64,000 bases of DNA from Siphonodentalium dalli (GCA_032622095.1 CP136063.1:89257980-89321979); one strand, 5' to 3'. Positions 22,060 through 34,065 are shown, numbered from the stretch's first letter. Translations and numbers: made by a program. The notes: generated from the letters alone by a model not told the origin.

Positions 22060-24190
22060 TCAAAGCTCCACCAATAAAGCACCCCACCCTAACCATCATG
22101 ATTCCGTTCATTGCTCCACCCATAAAGCACCCCACCCTAACCATCAAGATTCAGTTCATTGCTCCACCCATAAAGCACCCCACCCTAACCATCATGATTC
22201 CGTTCATTGCTCCACCCATAAAGCACCCCACCCTAACCATCATGATTCCGTTCATTGCTCCACCCATAAAGCACCCCACCCTAACCATCAAGATTCAGTT
22301 CATTGTGCCACCAATAAAGCTGGCCACCATAAATAACCTCATGATTCCGTTCATTGCTCCATCCATAAAGCACCCCACCCTAACCATCAAGATTCAGTTC
22401 ATTGTGCCACCAATAAAGCTGGCCACCATAAATAACCTCATGATTCCGTTCATTGCTCCACCCATAAAGCACCCCACCCTAACCATCAAGATTCAGTTCA
22501 TTGTGCCACCAATAAAGCTGGCCACCATAAATAACCTCAAGATTCAGTTCATTGCTCCAACAATAAATCACGCCACCTTTAAATAACCACCTCAAGAGTT
22601 CCTTCATAGCTCCACCAAGAAAGCAGGCCACGGTATAACCACCTCAAGATTCAGTTCATTGCGCCACCCATAAGCACCCCACCTTTAAATAACCACCTCA
22701 AGATTCAATTCATTGCGCCACCAATAAAGCATCCCTTCTTTAAATAACCACCTCAAGATTCAATTCATTGCGCCACCAATAAAGCATCCCTTCTTTAAAT
22801 AACCACCTCAAGATTCTGTTTCTTTGCGCCACCAATAAAGCACGACACCATATAACCACCTCAAGATACTGTTCATTGCTCCCCCATAAAAGCAGGCCAC
22901 CGTAACCACCTCAAGATACCGTTCATTGCTCCCCCATAAAGCAGGCCACCTTAACTGGTTACATAAAGATTCCGTTTATTGCTCCACCCATAAAGCACGA
23001 CACCTTTAAATAACCACCTCAAGATACCGTTCATTGCACCACCAATAAACCCACCACAACACTTCAAGATACCGTTCATTGCACCACCAATAAACCCACC
23101 ACAACACTTCAAGATTCAGTTCATTGTGCCACCAATAAACCCACCACAACACTTCAAGATTCAGTTCATTGTACCACCAATAAACCCACCACAACACTTC
23201 AAGATTCAGTTCATTGTGCCACCAATAAACCCACCACAACACTTCAAGATTCAGTTCATTGTGCCACCAATAAACCCACCACAACACTTCAAGATTCAGT
23301 TCATTGTGCCACCAATAAACCCACCACAACACTTCAAGATTCAGTTCATTGTGCCACCAATAAACCCACCACAACACTTCAAGATTCAGTTCATTGTGCC
23401 ACCAATAAACCCACCACAACACTTCAAGATTCAGTTCATTGTGCCACCAATAAACCCACCACAACACTTCAAGATACCGTTCATTGCGCCACCAATAAAC
23501 CCACCACAACACTTCAAGATTCAGTTCATTGCGCCACCAATAAACCCACCACAACACTTCAAGATTCAGTTCATTGTGCCACCAATAAACCCACCACAAC
23601 ACTTCAAGATTCAGTTCATTGTGCCACCAATAAACCCACCACAACACTTCAAGATACCGTTCATTGCACCACCAATAAACCCACCACAACACTTCAAGAT
23701 TCAGTTCATTGCTCCACCCTTAAAGCACCCCACCTTTAAATAACCACCTCAAGATTCCGTTCATTGCTCCCCCATAAAGCAGGCCACCCTAACTGGTTAG
23801 ATAAAGATTCCGTTTATTGCTCCACCCATAAAGCACGACACCATATAACCAGCTCAAGATTCAGTTCATTGCCCCACCAATAAAGCACCCCACCTTTAAA
23901 TAACCACCTCAAGATTCTGTTCATTGTGCCACCAATAAAGCACCCCACCTTTAAATAACCACCTCAAGATTCTGCTCATTGCACCACCAAGCACCCCACC
24001 TTTAAATAACCACCTCAAGAGTTTCTTCATAGCTCCACCAATAAAGCAGGCCACCCTAACCAGTTACATAAAGATTCCGTTTATTGCTCCACCAATAAAG
24101 CACAACACCTTAACCACCTCAAGATTCAATTCATTGCACCACCAAGCACCCCACCTTTAGAGTCCCTTCACAGCTCCACCAATAAAGTAT
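22060..24190. repeat. minisatellite, 45-48 bp units
   Basis: 22065-22560 is built of roughly 48-bp units (…cattgctccacccataaagc…). 23020-23710 has about 15 nearly identical 45-bp units (attcagttcattgtgccacc + aataaacccaccacaacact + tcaag). The parts between and after (22600-23005, 23720-24190) are diverged units of about 50 bp. Because 45 and 48 are multiples of three, long repetitive open frames appear on both strands; these are by-products. Confidence 0.92.
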
Positions 24191-24426
24191 CCACAAATAA
24201 TGATATAACATCTTCAGAGCTAATCACTTCTCAATCATTCCTAAGATTTATGAAGCAGCTTGATTGGATTTCCACTTGAGTTTGAGGAGCCTTGACACAA
24301 TTTAATAACAAGAGTTGTTTAGTGATAGCCTTAAATTTGAAGGGCTGTAGATTTTAATGCCTCATTAAGCTACATAATCCAGGCATTGCTGAACTCTGAA
24401 GGGTTGGGATTTTCCTGTTGTCTTAA

Positions 24427-24619
24427 CCCTTTCTATACTAAATGGATTCTCCTACTCAGTTTTATAAGTATACATTGGAATAGTCTGTTATTAATGTGCA
24501 GGGGTGTCGAGGAAAAATGAGCAGACGACAGATAATACAAGTGCAGAATGATTACTGTTTATTGGAGGGATTGAATGCTCAGATAATAAGTTCTCGTTTG
24601 TTGAACTTTTTATTTGAAC
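24427..24619 (+). mobile_element. TT3 element, 3' truncated
   Basis: TTAA at 24423-24426, then CCCTTTCTATACTAAATGGA. The copy stops at a PalTA insertion and its 3' part is not found beyond. Confidence 0.75.
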
Positions 24620-24621
24620 TA

Positions 24622-24832
24622 CAGTAATGCCCTAAATAATCGACTCCTTAACCACAGCAGAATTATGGGTAACTTTTCAGGATTTAGTCGGAAATATGGC
24701 TTGTTGCCATTCATCGGAAAGCTCTGTGAGAGCTTTCCGATGAATGACAACAAGCTATATTTCCGACTAAATCCTGAAAAATTACCAATAATTCTGCTGT
24801 GGTTTAGGGGTCGATTATTTAGGACATTACTG
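24622..24832. mobile_element. PalTA element (near-complete)
   Basis: TA-flanked; both arms complete, centre ggaaagctctgtgagagctt. It sits at the truncated end of a TT3 copy. Confidence 0.84.
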
Positions 24833-24889
24833 TACATAGATAGGGATGGTGGATTCTATCTGCAGTGGTGTGATTTCATAATGAAATAA

Positions 24890-25265
24890 AACTAAAGTTA
24901 TCACCTGGGAATTATTAACCAAAATAATCACCAATTCTAAGTAAAAAAGCACCATAACTCTGTTAAAAATGAGTGAATCAAACCCAAATTCAAATTTGAC
25001 CTGTATTTTGATGTGAGTTATCCATCATTAGACCAAACAATCGGTAAACTTAAATTAAAGCTATCACCCATTGCAATTTTTAAGTCGACAAGGGCCATAA
25101 CTCCATCCAAAAATGGGTGGACCAAACCCAAATTCAAACTTTTTGACCTGTATTTCAAGTACACATACAATTTTTGAAAACAATCTGATAACTAAAACTA
25201 AAGTTATCATCCGGAATCCTTCTGGGACAGATGGACGGACATAGCTGGTTTCTATACTCCCCGAA
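24890..25265. repeat. dispersed repeat ending ggacagatggacggacatag
   Basis: Two related sub-blocks (about 24955-25025 and 25085-25160, both with aaacccaaattcaaa...gacctgtatttca) lead to a gggacagatggacggacata and ctatactcccc end. Similar elements are familiar to me from mollusc genomes, which is the main hint to the organism. Confidence 0.5.
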
Positions 25266-25354
25266 AAAAAATTTAGCCATCACAATTACTATCCATATTA
25301 AAGTGGGATATTTCATCCACCAATAAAACTAACAATGACAAGCCTGCAAATAGT

Positions 25355-25765
25355 ATGTCTGTTATTTGCAGAATGAGATCCTCAGAGGGTGAATTTAGTG
25401 ATGCTATCCCATACAGCGGGCTATAATCACCAAGTTCACCCGTCTGGGGACCTCATTCTGCTTAGTTCTCATATTCTGTAGTCTCAAATTAACATTGTTT
25501 TTAGTTGCTTTTTCCCTTCTGGGAAGTTTCTATATCCTCTAATTTGCAGAAGATAAAATGCATAATCGAGGTGACTTTAAATTTATGAACATCAGCAACT
25601 TCAACTGGGGGACTTCAATCTGATCCAAGGTCTCCCATAGCAGTTGAGGCCTAAGCAGAATGAGGTTTCCAGAGGGTTAATTTGGTGATGCTAGCCCATC
25701 GTGCGGGATAGTGTCACTAAATTCACCCTCTGGGGTACCTCATTCTGCAAATGACAGACACACTA
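25355..25765. mobile_element. GAGG foldback element
   Basis: Left arm TATGTCTGTTATTTGCAGAA tgagatcctcagaggg; right arm ends ctgcaaatgacagacacacta. The interior contains a second, internal pair of the same arms (25440-25470 and 25655-25690). Confidence 0.7.
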
Positions 25766-26731
25766 TTTACAGCCTTGGGTATGACCAAGTGGCTGAAATG
25801 ACAATAAACCCAACAACACAGAACTTCTCTGTCAAAGCGTAGTTCCCTATCTAAACACCCTAGATGTATGTATATACAATGTAGGTCTTGGCCCTTCCCT
25901 CTTGGTCCCAGCAGGGGTTTTTACCCCAAACATTTAGGCAGAACAAATGGGCCCTTATCTTTTGCACAGCCATGCTATTCCTAATCATTAACTAATATAA
26001 TCACAGTAATTGGGTCTGTACTGCACAAATAATAAACATTTCATGCCAAGGGAATGTGTCTCGTTGCCACGGCAACATTGAGATTAGAATCATTTTATCC
26101 CCCTTCTTTCTCATTATTATGAGCTATAGCTGAAGGCACCATGTGTTTTGAAGATAATCATGTTTTATATGCTGCAGAATGACATGTTGTTTTTGTGTTA
26201 GTGACCCCGCCCCCATCTCATTCATGGAAAGAAAGGTTGTTATTTCTTGTTGTTGATGATGCTCAGTGCTATTTCTAACTCTTGATGATGTTGCTCAGTG
26301 CCCAGAATTTTCTTCCTGATTTGGATTTTAGTGATTTTTCGACTTGTGGATATTTTGAAGAAACGGTATGTTGACAGCTGTACTTTTCCTTTCATGAATC
26401 TATTTATATTTGACACACTTTTGTATCATTTGAAATTTGATGTTGAAAGATCTTCCATCAGATTTGACACCACGCTTTATATACCGGTAGTGCAAATTTC
26501 ATATTGAAGCCAAAGTTCGGCTCAAAAGCCAAATCAGAATAATCAATGCTCCAGAGGTTTCCCAAAAAATGTCTAAAATAATACATAAATAATCAGTATA
26601 AAAGTTCATAAAACCATATACATGTAATCATTGTAATATTTTTCTTTTAATATTTACCATACTATTCATTGGGCATCAAAATCATAAACATTGTTTATAA
26701 CATTTTTCTTCTCGATCTTCAGCCAATTCTT
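25766..26731. other. unassigned stretch
   Basis: I see no element ends, coding exon or RNA gene in this AT-rich kilobase. Confidence 0.4.
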
Positions 26732-26735
26732 TTAA

Positions 26736-27006
26736 CACTTCCTATACTAAATACTCATTAACGAGTAGCTATCCCTTAAAAACGTTCAGATAATAAGTTC
26801 AACAAACGACTGTTTGTTTCAACAAACAACTGTTTGTTGAACTTATTATCTGATCATATCCCTTCAATAAACCAGACTCCCTCTGTGTTTGTATTATCTG
26901 CGGTGCGCTCATATTACTTGTACACCCCTACAGATGAATAATAGACTATTTCAATGTACACTTTTATAACTGAGTTGGAGAATCCATTTTATATAATAGA
27001 AAGGGA
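26736..27006 (-). mobile_element. TT3 element, reverse
   Basis: TTAA at 26732-26735, then the TT3 right end in reverse (cacttcctatactaaatact). An inner palindrome ataagttcaacaaac/gtttgttgaacttat lies at 26789-26852. The far end is degraded (agaaagggataa). Confidence 0.7.
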
Positions 27007-27163
27007 TAAAGCACTTTTCCATCAGTTTCAATATTTGTTGAACACTATAATGAAATGTCCTTGAATTGAATGCGTTGCTAATTAATTGTTTCGATTCACT
27101 CAGTGATTCTTGCGTAAAAGTAAAAGACAATTGGAGTTTTGGAATCGTTTTGGGCATCAACAT

Positions 27164-27843
27164 CTGGGATCAGCCTAAAGAGCGACTTGGGCAAGCCTGA
27201 GTTTAGTGTGCCTGTCATTTGCAGAATGAGGTCCCCAGAGGGTGAGTTTAGTAATGCTATCCTGCACAGTGGGCTGGCAACACAAAATTCACCCTCTGGG
27301 GACCTCATTCTGCATGCCCTCATCTGCTATTGGAGACAAAGACTCAAATTGAAGTTCCCAAATGGTGAATATTGTGATGCACACCCATTGGGAACCTCGA
27401 TAATGCAATGTGTCATCTGCCTATTTGGAGATATAGAGAAACTAAACCAAAAAAGAAATAGAATATATGTGAAGAAGTTTCTATAGAAATTTGAAAATAA
27501 AGAAACTGTCCAGAGAAGATGAGGCCTAAGCAGAATGAGGTCCCCATAGGGTGAATTTCGTGATGCTAGCCTGCTATGGTTCATGTTTGGCTATGCGGGA
27601 TAGCATCATTAAATTCACCCACCGGGGCCCTCATTCTGCAAATGACAGGCACACTAAACCCAGGCTTGATGGTTTAATAAAATGGGCACTTGTGTTGCAT
27701 AATACTTTATACTGGATCATAGAATGGTGGTTGGGTGTAAATTGAACTTCAGACATTGTTACTTATTCCTGATAACAGTCGACCTCTCCCTAATAATCAA
27801 ATAAGTGATTTCCCCAAATTTGAAACCTCTTGGCTGGTCCCCG
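27164..27843 (+). mobile_element. outer hAT-mini element interrupted by a GAGG element
   Basis: The left end CTGGGATCAGCCTAAAGAGC starts at 27164 and the right end is ggctggtccccg at 27843. Its octamer ATCAACAT lies at 27156-27163, and the matching copy is found at 28195-28202, beyond a second hAT-mini inserted at its right edge. The middle is split by the GAGG element at about 27202-27659. Confidence 0.75.
27202..27659. mobile_element. GAGG element nested in hAT-mini
   Basis: Arms TAGTGTGCCTGTCATTTGCA and tgcaaatgacaggcacacta. Two inner GAGG arm pairs are present (27225-27315 and 27525-27640). Confidence 0.72.
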
Positions 27844-27846
27844 ATC

Positions 27847-28189
27847 CAGGGACCAGCCTAGAAGGCGACTTGGGAGACATCTTCCTAAATTGTGTCACTT
27901 CTCCCTATTTTTATCCAAGGGAGAAATGACTTCTCTTTCACATAACATATTTCAAAATAGCATATTTAAACTGTATTTTCTTATTATAATGCTGTCCTTA
28001 CTCATTATAATAGTTTTATAAATGGGCTCTTGTGTTGCATAATACTTATAGGATCATAGAATGGTGATGTTGGGGTGTAAATTGTGCTTGAGCCATTATA
28101 ACTTCTCCCTGAAAACGGTCCACTTCTCACTAATAATCAAATAAGAAGAGGTGACTTCTCCCAATTTGAATCCTCTAGGCTGGTCCCTG
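27847..28189 (+). mobile_element. inner hAT-mini element (full length, 343 bp)
   Basis: CAGGGACCAGCCTAGAAGGC to CTCTAGGCTGGTCCCTG. Flanks CCCCGATC (27839-27846) and TTCCGATC (28190-28197) agree at six of eight. The left octamer consists of the last five bases of the outer element plus three bases of its target duplication. Confidence 0.82.
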
Positions 28190-28279
28190 TTCCGATCAAC
28201 ATTTTCGATACATTTTAGGTATATTGGAATGAATATTATTTCAAGGGGAAGAAATCTCCCATGTTGTAATCTTTCTTGT

Positions 28280-28640
28280 TTGTGACCGTCTAAGCATTAT
28301 TAAAGTTAAGCGCGGACATCTTTATTTAGTCCATTAGTCTGTTTGTACCGTCCTGTCCCAAAAGAACAATAACAAAGTCGCCAGCTGCAAACAAAACACA
28401 AACACGTTTATGTGAATCTATTGTATTTATTGAGATAACACCCTGGATTAATGTGTGTATCCAATGGAATGGTTCGGCGGAATCGGCTAAAACCCTTGAT
28501 TACCGTCCGACGGACTCCAAGGCCAACATCAATAGCAAGTCAATTTGGATTTACCGAGATTCCTATGTTTACAGATTGACTTAATAACAAACTACCGAAG
28601 ATTTGTTAAGTGTGAAGCTGAGTTAATCTTAATAGTGTCT
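28280..28640. other. single-copy GC-richer island
   Basis: No repeat family or long frame here; composition stands out (28300-28580, with several ggatta/taatcc-like homeodomain sites). Candidate conserved non-coding DNA, not demonstrated. Confidence 0.2.
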
Positions 28641-28656
28641 GCATGAATCATGTTAA

Positions 28657-28838
28657 AGGGGTACTGTACACTAAATCGTGCCATTGATGGACAATCTCTT
28701 TTTATACTCAACAGAATATATGCAACAAATGAATGAATTTGAGCCATGAATTGGTGAAAATACTCTCATGTGCTCTATATGAACGATGCAAACAACATGG
28801 TTAATTATAAAGAAAATGAATTTATGACTCCAGTAGTC
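28657..28838 (+). mobile_element. TT4 element, left half
   Basis: TTAA at 28653-28656, then AGGGGTACTGTACACTAAAT. It ends near the centre of symmetry seen in the 32215 and 52604 copies; the right arm is missing. Confidence 0.75.
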
Positions 28839-28839
28839 A

Positions 28840-29940
28840 ATCCCTCCTATTTCTTCTCTCCATTATTTCCTCTCATCCACATATAAATACAAGAATGAGA
28901 TGGAATTTTAATATATAAAAATCTTAAAAATCAACTTGACGATCCCTGCCCTAGCCAGTTTGTGCCAATGTACTTCAATTATTGTGACCATGTGTGTCAT
29001 GGGAATGCAGTTTTATATACACTTATACAACCATTTTCCAATGCTCTGGGGCCTATGCATGACCTATATGTGTTCCAAGAACAAATCCAGATATTTGTTA
29101 AATCAGACAGGGTATCTGTTATATGGGAAGGAAATCAGTCATTCTAGTATCTTGGTTTTATCTGATATTTGCATGGATGGAACAGATAACTGACAAGATT
29201 ATAACATGTGTGATGGGACATGACAATAATACAGATCTCAGATCAAATCCATTGGTGTAATGATGTTATGTCAACTATGCTGTCCACCCGTGAAATATAT
29301 TAGTTTTTTATCGAATATATTAGTTTTTTGATCGACATTAGTTTATATCTGTTAATGTTGTTTGTTATTTTTGCCTTGAACTCAAACTGTCGAAAAAATT
29401 TGATGACAGAATTGAGTTGATTGAGTGTGGTACTCCACTCACATCAAAGTCATCAGGTGATTTCATGCCGTGTTGGTAGATGGAATAGTTAATGTCATAT
29501 CGCAATGGTAAATTGTAATATGGCAAGTGCAGCACATCACGAATGAGATCTACTATACCCGAGGTTCATCGATTTTGTGTAGCATGCCCAAAGAAGTGTG
29601 TCCGCTGATTAGTACGAAACTGTCGTACACTGTGCTCATTCGTGACGATCAGCGAGTCATTAGTGGCTAAATGATGTAATGACGGTTTCGATCTTTTCGT
29701 TGTAGGTGAAGCGGGCTCGAGACCACGAAAATATAACAGAATCGACTGACAACAGAGTGACATCTGATAACGCGAGGTAATTTGAATTTTGTAATCATTT
29801 CTCATGCTTCAATGCTGTACCTAACCAACTTGTTATACTTGGAATGTACTTTACGAACCAGGACGATGTTCTGGGTGCATTGTCCTGTGAACTTCCCTGT
29901 ACATTCGGGCCTGAGAAAGTGAAAATTGTAAGTTATAACA
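28840..29940. other. unassigned stretch
   Basis: Short frames at 28936-29193 overlap in several phases and look accidental. 29520-29800 is GC-richer and single-copy (possible regulatory DNA or UTR), with nothing firmer. Confidence 0.35.
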
Positions 29941-29974
29941 TGCAGGGACCAGCCCAAGGCTGTCAGATTATAGC

Positions 29975-30195
29975 ATGACTGTCATATGCAGAATGAGGTC
30001 GTCCCCAGAGGGTGAATTTAGTGATGCTTTCCCGCATAGTGACTCAGATTGAAGTTTCCAAATGGTGAATATTGTGATGTACACCCATTGGGAACCTCAG
30101 TTATGCAACGTGTCATCTGCCAATTTGGGGATAAAGAAAAACTAAACTAAAAAAGAAATAGAATCTATGTGAAGAAGTTTCTGTAGAAATTTATA
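29975..30195. mobile_element. GAGG element, partial
   Basis: Starts tgactgtcatatgcagaatg and shares its interior (ggtgaatattgtgatgtaca...gaagtttctgtagaaattt) with 27350-27490. The right arm is lost; a hAT-mini left end (cagggaccagcccaagg) precedes it at 29944. Confidence 0.6.
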
Positions 30196-30197
30196 AT

Positions 30198-30324
30198 AAA
30201 GTATTGTTCATCTGGAGGGGTTTTCAGGCAAATAATAAAAGTGAAAATTAAAAATATATTGAACTTATTATATGAAGATTTCCAAAGGTAACTATTCATC
30301 AACAACTATTTAGTATAGAAAGGG
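30198..30324 (+). mobile_element. TT3 element, right part
   Basis: Ends tatttagtatagaaaggg followed by TTAA (30325-30328); the left end is truncated at a GAGG remnant. Confidence 0.65.
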
Positions 30325-30374
30325 TTAATCATGAAGTCATGTATAAAATAATATAACTTTTCAAAACTAGTTAA

Positions 30375-30645
30375 AGGCACGGATGGCCTTCGTGGTGGGT
30401 TTTGCTTTTAAAATAGTCACTTCCGTTAAAACTGCCATAAACAAAAGCCAAAAATTTATACAGAACCTGGCTTTTGTTTACATAACACAGCATACAGACT
30501 TGACCATAACATACTATTTACACAATATTTATATTTGGTATAAGAACAAAAGATGTGTATATTTTAATATTCTTTCTGTTTATGGCAGTTTTAATAGATG
30601 TGACTATTTTAACACCAATACCCACCACGAAGGCCATCCATGCCT
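30375..30645. mobile_element. TT5 element
   Basis: TTAA at 30371-30374 and 30646-30649. Long terminal arms: AGGCACGGATGGCCTTCGTG, and the complement CACGAAGGCCATCCATGCCT. The arms continue inward through aaaactgccataaaca over about 75 bp. An 88-codon frame across it is a by-product of the arms. Confidence 0.8.
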
Positions 30646-30857
30646 TTAAGTTTTATTTTGTTGTGAAAAGATAAAGTATTTTATGTTATTCAGAATCTAA
30701 TTGTGCCTATATACAAGAATAAGAGAGGGGCACTCAAAAGGATAAGCTTGTTCATATTCAAATGGGCTATTTATTATTATAAACAACCAATAATCAACAT
30801 CAACAAAATATATTGTCAAGAAGATGAAGGTCAAATTAGCCAGGAAGACAGACTATA

Positions 30858-31070
30858 CAGTAATGCTCTAAGTAGTCGACTTCTTAACCACAGCAGAATT
30901 ATGGGTAACTTTTCAGGATTTAGTCGGAAATATGGCTTGTTGCCATTCATTGAAAAGCTATCGGGGGAGAGCTTTCCGATGAATGGCAACAAGCCATATT
31001 TCCGACTAAATCCTGAAAGTTACCCATAATTCTGCTGTGGTTAAGAAGTCGATTACTTAGAGCATTACTG
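30858..31070. mobile_element. PalTA element (near-complete)
   Basis: TA-flanked with full arms meeting at gaaaagctatcgggggagag. Confidence 0.85.
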
Positions 31071-31690
31071 TACCTTTAACTTTAGAAAAAAATATGAATG
31101 AGAAAAAAGAAAGATAAAAGATCATTCAGCTATATTCTAAAATCAACAGCTTGCCTTCCTACCAGCATGTCATTGAGACCTGTTACAATCATTGACTAAT
31201 GTAATACAACTGCATATGTTTGGAAGCCTTTAGAGCCACTGTGTGAAACAATAAAATTCGGACATCACACTGGGCAGAACATGCTTGAATAAATAGCCTG
31301 TGAACATTGGCCTATTATAAAAATTGGTGTCAACTCCACCGAGCAGTGGGGGTCCTGATGTATTTCTCATTTGGACTTACTTGGCCAGATGCAGTTTGGT
31401 TCATGCAGAGACCCATGTTGATAGAGCTACTAAACCCCAGCCAAGCAATGATAACACTGATCAAATTAGTGTCAGAAACAGTGCTAAAAAAGTCCCAGTA
31501 CAGATTAATGTTGGCTCCGTGATGGGAATACAGGTAAATTAGGCAAATATTGATGTAAAAACAGATTCCCAAGTATTACACATTTCACTCATTTGAGTTG
31601 TTATTTTGAAATTTATGTTTTTTTTGTCCATTATTGTTATCAGCCCATATATTATGCCATTCCACTGATTAACTCTTACAATGCTGCATA

Positions 31691-31903
31691 CAGTAATGCT
31701 CTAAGTAATCGACTTCTTAACCACAGCATAATTATGGGTAACTGTTCAGGATTTAGTCGGAAATATGGCTTGTTGCCATTCATCGGCAAGCTCTCGGGGA
31801 GAGCTTTCCGATGAATAGCAACAAGCCATATTTCCGACTGAATCCTGAAAAGTTACCCATAAGTATGCTGTGGTTAAGAAGTCGATTACTTAGAGCATTA
31901 CTG
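31691..31903. mobile_element. PalTA element (near-complete)
   Basis: TA at 31689-31690 and 31904-31905; arms complete with a few substitutions. Confidence 0.85.
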
Positions 31904-31963
31904 TACATAGAATCTATGGGTACGTTTTTGTTGTTTATAGAGGATCCTCTGAATCAATGTTAA

Positions 31964-32210
31964 CCCTTTCTACACTGAATGGATTCTACCATTCTATTAT
32001 AAAAGAATACATTAGAATTGTCTATTATTAATTTGGAGGGGTGATCAGGTAATAAAAGCAGATGGTAGACAGAAACACAGTTAATACAAGTGCAGAAGAT
32101 TCCTATTCATTGGAGGGAAATGTTCAGATAATAAGTTCAACAACTAGTATGGTGGTTTGTTGAACTTATTATCTGAACATTTTCTAAGGGAGTATTTAGT
32201 ATTGAAATGG
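31964..32210 (+). mobile_element. TT3 element
   Basis: TTAA at 31960-31963, CCCTTTCTACACTGAATGGA; right end agtattgaaatgg before TTAA at 32211-32214. That right TTAA is also the left flank of the TT4 element that follows. Confidence 0.82.
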
Positions 32211-32214
32211 TTAA

Positions 32215-32535
32215 AGACACTAAATCCGGCCATTTATGGGACCATCTCCTTTTATACTCAACAGAATATATGCAACAAATGTATGAATTTGAGTCATGGA
32301 TTAGAGCAAAATAAGCTCATGTGCTCTATGAACGATGCAAACATGGCAATTATAATGATAATGAATTTATGACTCCAGCCAGAAATTCATTTCCATATGT
32401 TGTTTTACATCGTTCATAAAGTGAATTGGGGTATTTTGCACTCATGGTTCAAATTCATTCATTTGTTGCATATATTTTGTTGAGCATAAAAAGAAATGGT
32501 TCCACAAATGGCCGGATTTAGTGTATAGTACCTCT
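32215..32535. mobile_element. TT4 element (complete)
   Basis: It begins AGACACTAAATCCGGCCATT after the shared TTAA and ends AATGGCCGGATTTAGTGTAT plus agtacctct before TTAA at 32536-32539. It is a long imperfect palindrome centred near 32375. Confidence 0.82.
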
Positions 32536-32946
32536 TTAAATCAGAACTGGCATTTCTGAGGTGTGCTACATTCATGAAAGTTGTTGTGGGGCCAGTGCGG
32601 TTCTTTGCGCCCTTGAGTTCCCACCCCACAGATTAATATATATGCCATATTTCATAAAGCAAATTTTGTAAAGTTTTCAATATTTTGAATCACCCAGTCA
32701 CCAAATATATTATTGTTTTAATTATTAGTTCTTCAAATTTCTGTGATGTTTAGATAAAATCAGACTACAGGCAGATAAACACTATCTATGGATCCCCTAT
32801 ACAAATTTATTTGTAGGTATCTTCATATAATAAGTTCAATAAACGGCCTAATGCTAATTCTCAAACTAACATTTTGACAAACCGGCTTGATATGAGATAT
32901 TATATACCAGTCTAGTTAAAGACAGGGCAAGAGGGCTGGGGACATG

Positions 32947-33150
32947 CAATAATGTCCTAAATATCAACCCCTAAACCACAGCAGAATTATGGAAAAATTT
33001 CAGGATTTAGTCGGAAATATGGCTTGCTGCCATTCATCGGAATGCTCTTGGTGAGAGCTTTCCGATGAATGGCAACAAGCTATATTTACGACTAAAAAAT
33101 TTCCCATAATTCTGCTGTGGTTAAAGGGTCATATACTTCGGGCATTACTG
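32947..33150. mobile_element. PalTA element, diverged
   Basis: Starts caataatgtcc with flanking TA lost; ends GGGCATTACTG|TA. The arms are recognisable but carry more substitutions and small deletions than other copies, so it is an older insertion. Confidence 0.75.
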
Positions 33151-33189
33151 TATACTCTCTCTGCTTAATAGTGCTTATGCCCCCAATCT

Positions 33190-33470
33190 TTGGCACTATG
33201 CTGACCCTTAAAGTCAACATGGAGCATCTATGTGTTATTTTAATATCTGAGACAGTTAATTGGTGATAGGATAGTCAGATTAATCAGATTTGGTCAACGA
33301 TTCCCTTCATATGCGAATTAACTTCCTGTTTGCGGTTTCCATAATCAGCTTGTGGGCGAAACCTCTCACGTGAATATTATGGAGAGTAGACCGTAGTCGC
33401 ATCCAATGTACCCGGAGCATATACCGACCCAATTCGTATGTTACTGGCCATGAGTTTGTGGCATGAGTGT
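33190..33470. other. single-copy GC-richer island
   Basis: Lies between two PalTA copies, without repeats or a coding frame; it contains a CACGTG E-box-like site at about 33368. Possible regulatory DNA, unproven. Confidence 0.18.
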
Positions 33471-33479
33471 GGTGGTGTA

Positions 33480-33691
33480 CAGAAATGTCCTAAGTAATCG
33501 ACTCCTTATCCACAGCAGAATTATGGGTAACTTTTCAGGATTTAGTCGGAAATATGGCTTGTTGCCATTCATCGGAAAGATCTCGGGGAGAGCTTTCCGA
33601 TGAATGGCAATAAGCCATATTTCCGACTAAATCCTGGAAAGTTACCCATAATTCTGCTGTGGTCAGGAGTTGATTACTTAGGGCATTACTG
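33480..33691. mobile_element. PalTA element
   Basis: TA-flanked; left end CAGAAATGTCC diverged, both arms otherwise complete. Confidence 0.82.
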
Positions 33692-33890
33692 TATAAAGAG
33701 ATTGCTTGACAGACTGGTGGCCTCTCAAGTGTTGCCATCAGAAGAGTGTCATTAATTGTTGGACAATATCACAAGTGTGTTTCATTTATCTCTGCTGCAA
33801 GGTTTTCATTTTTGTATGGCTTTATTTCTGTTATATCTAAAATGAAAACCAGTATTTGTAGGTAGTAATTCCATGTCTCTGTCTCCAGTA

Positions 33891-34054
33891 TAGTAATGCC
33901 TTAAATAATCGACTCCTTAACCACAGCAGAATAATGGGTAACTTTTCAGGATTTAGTTGGAAATATGGCTTGTTGCCATTCATCGGAAAGGTCTCACTGA
34001 GAGTTACCCATAATTCTGCTGTGATTAAGGAGTCGATTATTTAGAGCATTACTG
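33891..34054. mobile_element. PalTA element, right arm shortened
   Basis: TA|TAGTAATGCC at the left (C to T at the first base) and GAGCATTACTG|TA at the right. The right arm jumps from tctcactgaga to gttacccat. Confidence 0.78.
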
Positions 34055-34065
34055 TAGCGTGATTT

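Noticed and set aside
21966-22586. 206-codon frame with IAPPIKHPTLTIMIPF-type repeats
   Set aside because: Same cause, from the 48-bp units of the first part of the array.
23020-23710. Regular repeat array considered as CRISPR
   Set aside because: Units are contiguous with no unique spacers, and the DNA is eukaryotic.
23006-23743. Long open frames on both strands (228 codons minus, 205 codons plus) with 15-residue repeats
   Set aside because: They exist because the minisatellite unit is 45 bp; frames are open on both strands, and flanking diverged units break them. No splice sites or start context.
28936-29193. Two overlapping frames rich in Cys, Met and Tyr
   Set aside because: Different phases over the same DNA, no splice signals, no family resemblance.
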